This document shows positions 62,653 to 64,000 of a DNA stretch of 64,000 bases, one piece after another. Position numbers and translations under genes: made by a program. How positions within the stretch are numbered: position 1 is the stretch's first letter; each line of letters starts with the position of its first letter. The notes under the pieces were generated by a model. It ran no database searches, was not told the DNA's origin, and saw only the letters and a program-made list of their open reading frames with translations. This DNA comes from Dyadobacter sp. CY345 (GTDB lineage: Bacteria; Bacteroidota; Bacteroidia; Cytophagales; Spirosomataceae), in the NCBI RefSeq assembly GCF_021502725.1, contig NZ_JAKFFS010000002.1:620001-684000 (forward strand). Reading direction: 5' to 3'.

Positions 62653-62946
62653 ATGTTCATCATCTCCCTAACCTACATCGTCCCTCTCGAAGAGCTCGAC
62701 GAGCACATGGCTGCACACGTCAAATACCTCAAAAAGTATTATAAGAAAAATATATTCGTGGCGTCGGGGAGGAAAGTGCCTCGGGAGGGTGGCATTATTC
62801 TGGCACTTGCTGAATCGGAGGAGGAAGTCAGGAAAATCATAAGCGAAGATCCGTTTTTTAAACTCAAACTGGCGGCATTTGAAATTATTCATTTTTTAAC
62901 TTCGCAATATCACTCGGATCTCAAAGCTTTGCTGAAAGTAAAGTAA
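62653..62946 (+). CDS. YciI family protein
   Basis: A 97-residue protein with the dimeric ferredoxin-like YciI fold. The His in EHMAAHVKYLKKYY and the Asp in SEDPFFKLKLAAFEI are the usual conserved pair, and VASGRKVPREGGIIL is the central strand-loop. YciI-type proteins have putative small-molecule hydrolase or binding roles. It stands alone between a relic and the DinB gene. Confidence 0.85.
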   Translation: MFIISLTYIVPLEELDEHMAAHVKYLKKYYKKNIFVASGRKVPREGGIILALAESEEEVRKIISEDPFFKLKLAAFEIIHFLTSQYHSDLKALLKVK

Positions 62947-63027
62947 ATTCCTTGGTTGGCGTAATAGAAGAAAGTGCCGGACTTTTGCCATCCGGAACTT
63001 CATCTGTAAACTGGGAAATCCAGTAAG

Positions 63028-63552
63028 TCATACTCCTTCCAACGCCCATTTTATATGCCCGATATGGTGGTTTGCGTGCCAAACCGCAATTGCCAGCGCG
63101 TCTTTTTGTGAGAACCAAAGCTGTCTTGCCGGATGGAAATAACGGATATTCAATTGCTCCTCTGTGAGTGATTTTGCAAATAATACAAACCGTTGATTAA
63201 TACCTTCAAGCGCAAGCAGCGAACTGGAAACCGGGGCGGAAAGCGAATCCGGCATGGCCGACCAGGCGTTCATGTCAATAAGCGTCAGTTCTTTGTAGTC
63301 GGGTTCTGAAATAGCTTTTTTCATTCGCAAATAATATAAGTAATGGATATCGGCGACGTGATGAACGATTTGCCGGATCGTCCAGCTGTCTTCACGATAT
63401 TTTTTTTCCAATTCCCATTCAGACAGGTCTGCGACAAGCGCGCGAAATTGGGAAGGGATCGTGTCGATGATACTGATAAATGAATCCAGCTCTTCGGCGG
63501 AATAATTTTCCTGTTTTACAAACGGGCCGATTGGGAATTTACGATCTGTCAT
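63028..63552 (-). CDS. DinB/YfiT family putative metal-dependent hydrolase or thiol transferase
   Basis: The 174-residue four-helix bundle belongs to the YfiT branch (MTDRKFPIGPFVKQENYSAE start). Metal ligands are predicted at H64 or H65 (QIVHHVAD), H162 and H166 (HANHHIGH, spaced HxxxH). In Bacillus relatives this fold is a bacillithiol S-transferase, and many Bacteroidota make bacillithiol-like thiols, so that role is plausible. It has no operon partner. Confidence 0.85.
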   Translation of the reverse strand: MTDRKFPIGPFVKQENYSAEELDSFISIIDTIPSQFRALVADLSEWELEKKYREDSWTIRQIVHHVADIHYLYYLRMKKAISEPDYKELTLIDMNAWSAMPDSLSAPVSSSLLALEGINQRFVLFAKSLTEEQLNIRYFHPARQLWFSQKDALAIAVWHANHHIGHIKWALEGV

Positions 63553-63695
63553 GCGGATTTGCGGAGTAGGTTTAATAATAAAAAAGGAAAAACGGTATCA
63601 GTTGGTGTGTTCTCAAAGGTAATGATCCTGCCTGTTTTTTTTGCTTTGACAGCTTGCAGGAAATTAATTTTGTATCGGTTTGGTAGACATAAAAC

Positions 63696-63728
63696 AAAAA
63701 GGTTCCCAGTCAACTGGCCGGGAACCTT
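63696..63728 (-). terminator. Terminator of the LytTR gene
   Basis: AAGGTTCCC/GGGAACCTT arms (63696-63707 region with 63720-63728) and an inner CCAGT/ACTGG pair are followed on the minus strand by a T5 run. Confidence 0.75.
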
Positions 63729-63759
63729 CCGCTTACCTAACTCTAATAAACCCTAAAAT

Positions 63760-64000
63760 TTATCCTGCTCCCAAATATTCGGTCGTCAGATTTTTGTCTG
63801 TTTCGCGAATACGTCTTCTCGCGATTGGAATCTGCGCTCCACCGCTCATAAGTATTTTGTCGCACCGAAGGCGTGACAGAACATGGTCCGGATTGACCAT
63901 AAATGATTTATGCACACGAAGAAAATCTGCGTTTAAAATCTTTTGTATCGTTTTCATCGTCTTGGAAACCAAGTGACGTTTTCCATCCGTGGTGTGCACG
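63760..64000 (-). CDS. LytTR-type response regulator, C-terminal part
   Basis: The frame enters from the right edge and ends at 63760, giving about 80 residues. It is the DNA-binding LytTR half: HTTDGKRHLVSKTMKTIQKIL, then FLRVHKSFMVNPDHV and a final IPIARRRIRE. These match the beta-strand and loop motifs of the domain. The N-terminal receiver is presumably beyond the window. Its terminator lies at 63696-63728. Confidence 0.85.
   Translation of the reverse strand, partial: VHTTDGKRHLVSKTMKTIQKILNADFLRVHKSFMVNPDHVLSRLRCDKILMSGGAQIPIARRRIRETDKNLTTEYLGAG

Overview
The window looks like ordinary chromosome from an aerobic Gram-negative member of the Bacteroidota, most likely Cytophagales (a Dyadobacter-like relative; this genus-level guess is inference). 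Supporting signs are several promoters matching the Bacteroidota consensus TTTG-N19-TAnnTTTG (an exact match before fabG), lipid A genes (lpxB, hldD), a CcoNO-type cbb3 oxidase, and families typical of the phylum (DUF2027-Smr, DUF2279, DUF4403). No rRNA, tRNA, CRISPR array, insertion sequence or prophage was seen.

Layout. 1-5.8 kb: a cut-off hypothetical gene, an inverted repeat, a secreted alpha-L-fucosidase plus glycosylasparaginase pair, a sterol-desaturase-type membrane enzyme, and a small ABC pair. 5.8-9.7 kb: an SDR, a PIN toxin/antitoxin module whose toxin is broken by an in-frame stop, a phytase-like lipoprotein and fabG. 9.9-17.7 kb: envelope genes (VWA protein, DUF2279, DUF2027-Smr, DUF4403 lipoprotein, OmpA) around the RNase P RNA gene rnpB. 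17.8-19.7 kb: rpsP-rimM-trmD. 19.7-29.7 kb: GNAT, RluD-type synthase, PLP enzyme, a second PIN/antitoxin module, CPA2 antiporter, sufB, hldD, a QueD-like enzyme and lpxB.

29.9-43.3 kb is the most coherent block. It is a minus-strand respiration cluster: ccoI, ccoS, fused ccoNO, fused ccoQP, ccoG, ccoH, a SafE-like membrane protein, hemN, a PAS histidine kinase, and a response regulator that fuses a receiver to a Crp/Fnr-type DNA-binding module. Two of its promoters (before ccoS and hemN) share the same -7 octamer and an ATGAC-N4-GTCAT-type palindrome at the identical distance. A third palindrome lies before sufB. I infer that the fused regulator, or another Crp/Fnr protein, activates these genes when oxygen is low.

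43.5-56.3 kb: a YfcC transporter, methyltransferase, UbiA-like protein, a secreted hypothetical, a MocR regulator lacking its PLP lysine, small secreted proteins, a TPR histidine kinase and an IMP dehydrogenase. 56.3-64 kb is gene-poor and full of relics: an intact Fic gene preceded by a symmetric array of six half-sites and bracketed by two fragments of a different Fic protein, a frameshifted DUF3427 relic, then YcxB, YciI, DinB/YfiT and a cut-off LytTR regulator.
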